A stretch of 6,997 nt of DNA, from positions 1 to 6,997 of the forward strand of contig DAOVLV010000091.1 of the NCBI GenBank assembly GCA_030631085.1. Direction: 5' to 3'. Below, one piece after another: positions 6,275 to 6,997 of the stretch; the first letter of the stretch is position 1, and each line of letters begins with the position of its first letter. The DNA comes from Planctomycetales bacterium (GTDB lineage: Bacteria; Planctomycetota; Phycisphaerae; SM23-33). A program made the translations under genes and the position numbers. The notes under the pieces are model-generated. The model made no database searches. It worked only from the letters and a program-made list of their open reading frames with translations, and had not been told where the DNA came from.

Positions 6275-6302
6275 GACCGGATACCGTGAGACCGGAATAC
6301 CG
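6275..6302 (+). repeat. Short imperfect direct repeat between the S1 gene and mnmE
   Basis: GACCGGATACCG (6275-6286) recurs as GACCGGAATACCG (6290-6302) after three bases, differing by one inserted A. It lies 9 nt after the S1 stop codon. Significance is unknown; it may be low-complexity spacer or part of a dispersed family. Confidence 0.5.
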
Positions 6303-6317
6303 GGAAGTCCGTTTAGC

Positions 6318-6336
6318 CGTCGCCGGTACGGCGACG
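6318..6336. other. Perfect 8-bp hairpin in the S1-mnmE spacer
   Basis: CGTCGCCG (6318-6325) pairs with CGGCGACG (6329-6336) across a GTA loop. The all-GC-rich stem should be very stable in RNA. The bases that follow (ATCCCGACT) contain no U-tract, so an intrinsic terminator is not supported. It stands 34 nt before the mnmE ATG, where it could mark the S1 transcript end, a processing site or an mnmE leader structure. Confidence 0.55.
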
Positions 6337-6370
6337 ATCCCGACTCGCACGTCTCGCGCGTAAAATTTCC

Positions 6371-6997
6371 ATGTTTTACACCAACGACACAATCGCCGCC
6401 GTCAGTAGCGCCGCCGGGTCTGCGGGGCGGTCTATCGTTCGCATGTCCGGGCCTGAAGCGATAGACCTTGCCGAGGGCGTCTTTTCCGAGCCGATGGGCG
6501 AATTGGGCGGCTTTCGTAGCCTCGACGGAACCGTCGCGGTCCAGGCCCCCTGGCCCATTACCGTACCGGCCAGAGCGTATCTCTTTCGCGGGCCAAGGAG
6601 TTACACCCGCCAGGACATCGTCGAATTGCACCTTCCGGGCGAAGTTGTCGCATCGGTTGTCTGTTCCGCCCTGATTGACGCCGGCGCACGCCAGGCCGAT
6701 GCCGGCGAGTTCACCGCGAGAGCGTTTTTGAGCGGACGGTTGGACCTTTCTGCCGCACAGGCCGTCGCCGACGTAATCGACGCCCAGGCAGACGCCCAAT
6801 TGCGATCCGCCCTCGGCGTGCTCGACGGAGCCTTGGCTCGACTGTGCAAACCGGCTGCTGAAACGCTCACCGAAACACTGGCAGTTACCGAAGCGTCCAT
6901 CGACTTCGCCGACGAAAACCTCGCTCTGGCCGCTCCGGACGAATTGGCCTCGACGACCCGCGAAGTCGCCGACGATCTGGACGCAGCCCTGGCGACA
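6371..6997 (+). CDS. mnmE: tRNA uridine-5-carboxymethylaminomethyl modification GTPase MnmE (partial, 3' end outside window)
   Basis: The first 209 codons are present and open to the right edge. MnmE works with MnmG to modify U34 of tRNAs that read two-fold degenerate codons, using a methylene-/formyl-tetrahydrofolate carbon, FAD and GTP. The N-terminal folate-binding (TrmE_N) domain is recognisable by NDTIAAVSS (5-13), GRSIVRMSG (19-27), RSYTRQDIVELHLPG (76-90) and the very conserved AGEFTARAFLSGRLDLS (111-127) with QAVADVIDA (130-138). The start of the helical domain follows (ASIDFADEN, 175-183). The G domain and the C-terminal Cys-x-Gly-Lys lie beyond the window. Most MnmE proteins have EIHCHGG where this one has ELHLPG. 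No convincing Shine-Dalgarno sequence precedes the ATG (CGCGTAAAATTTCC), so translation may depend on the leader context. The family is certain. Confidence 0.93.
   Translation, partial: MFYTNDTIAAVSSAAGSAGRSIVRMSGPEAIDLAEGVFSEPMGELGGFRSLDGTVAVQAPWPITVPARAYLFRGPRSYTRQDIVELHLPGEVVASVVCSALIDAGARQADAGEFTARAFLSGRLDLSAAQAVADVIDAQADAQLRSALGVLDGALARLCKPAAETLTETLAVTEASIDFADENLALAAPDELASTTREVADDLDAALAT

Noticed and set aside
5393..6799. 468-codon minus-strand open frame opposite the S1 gene and mnmE
   Set aside because: It spans two well-supported plus-strand genes and its apparent internal repeats merely mirror the repeated S1 domains.

Overview
The window looks like a chromosomal housekeeping segment from a free-living bacterium of moderate-to-high G+C. 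My best guess is Planctomycetota, perhaps the Phycisphaerae/Sedimentisphaerales side. This rests on remembered family flavour, not on a search: bL34 begins MHYPHK, MnmE has ELHLPG in place of the usual EIHCHGG, an enolase-superfamily protein carries a GCMVGES motif, and ATTCGTGTA-type repeats sit between genes. No phage, plasmid, transposase, CRISPR, tRNA or rRNA feature is visible.

Layout from left to right. (1) The 3' part of an enolase-superfamily (muconate-lactonizing-enzyme subgroup) gene, cut by the window edge. (2) An A/T-rich spacer made largely of degenerate 9-bp ATTCGTGTA repeats, running up to the ribosome binding site of metK (S-adenosylmethionine synthetase). (3) A perfect 13-bp inverted repeat between the convergent metK (+) and rpmH (-). 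(4) rpmH, the 44-residue ribosomal protein bL34, on the minus strand with its own promoter. (5) A divergent intergenic region with the rpmH promoter and, on the other side, a strongly structured 44-nt palindrome just before the next gene. (6) A 432-aa protein of the GNAT-like acyltransferase family (NAT_N/GNAT_C type), whose codon use differs clearly from its neighbours. (7) A good sigma-70-like promoter, then a class III aminotransferase of the acetylornithine type (argD). (8) A four-S1-domain RNA-binding protein, probably the ribosomal protein S1 equivalent. (9) A 105-nt spacer with a perfect 8-bp hairpin, then the 5' part of mnmE (tRNA-U34 modification GTPase), cut by the right edge.

Taken together, metK, rpmH, the S1 gene and mnmE are methyl-donor and translation functions, and argD is amino-acid biosynthesis. 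The acyltransferase is the only accessory-looking gene, and nothing in the sequence ties it firmly to a partner. I see no convincing new multi-gene system. What merits a second look is small-scale: the 9-bp repeat spacer, the palindrome in front of the compositionally odd acyltransferase, the W-for-Q change in the aminotransferase PLP loop, and unassigned hairpins between genes.
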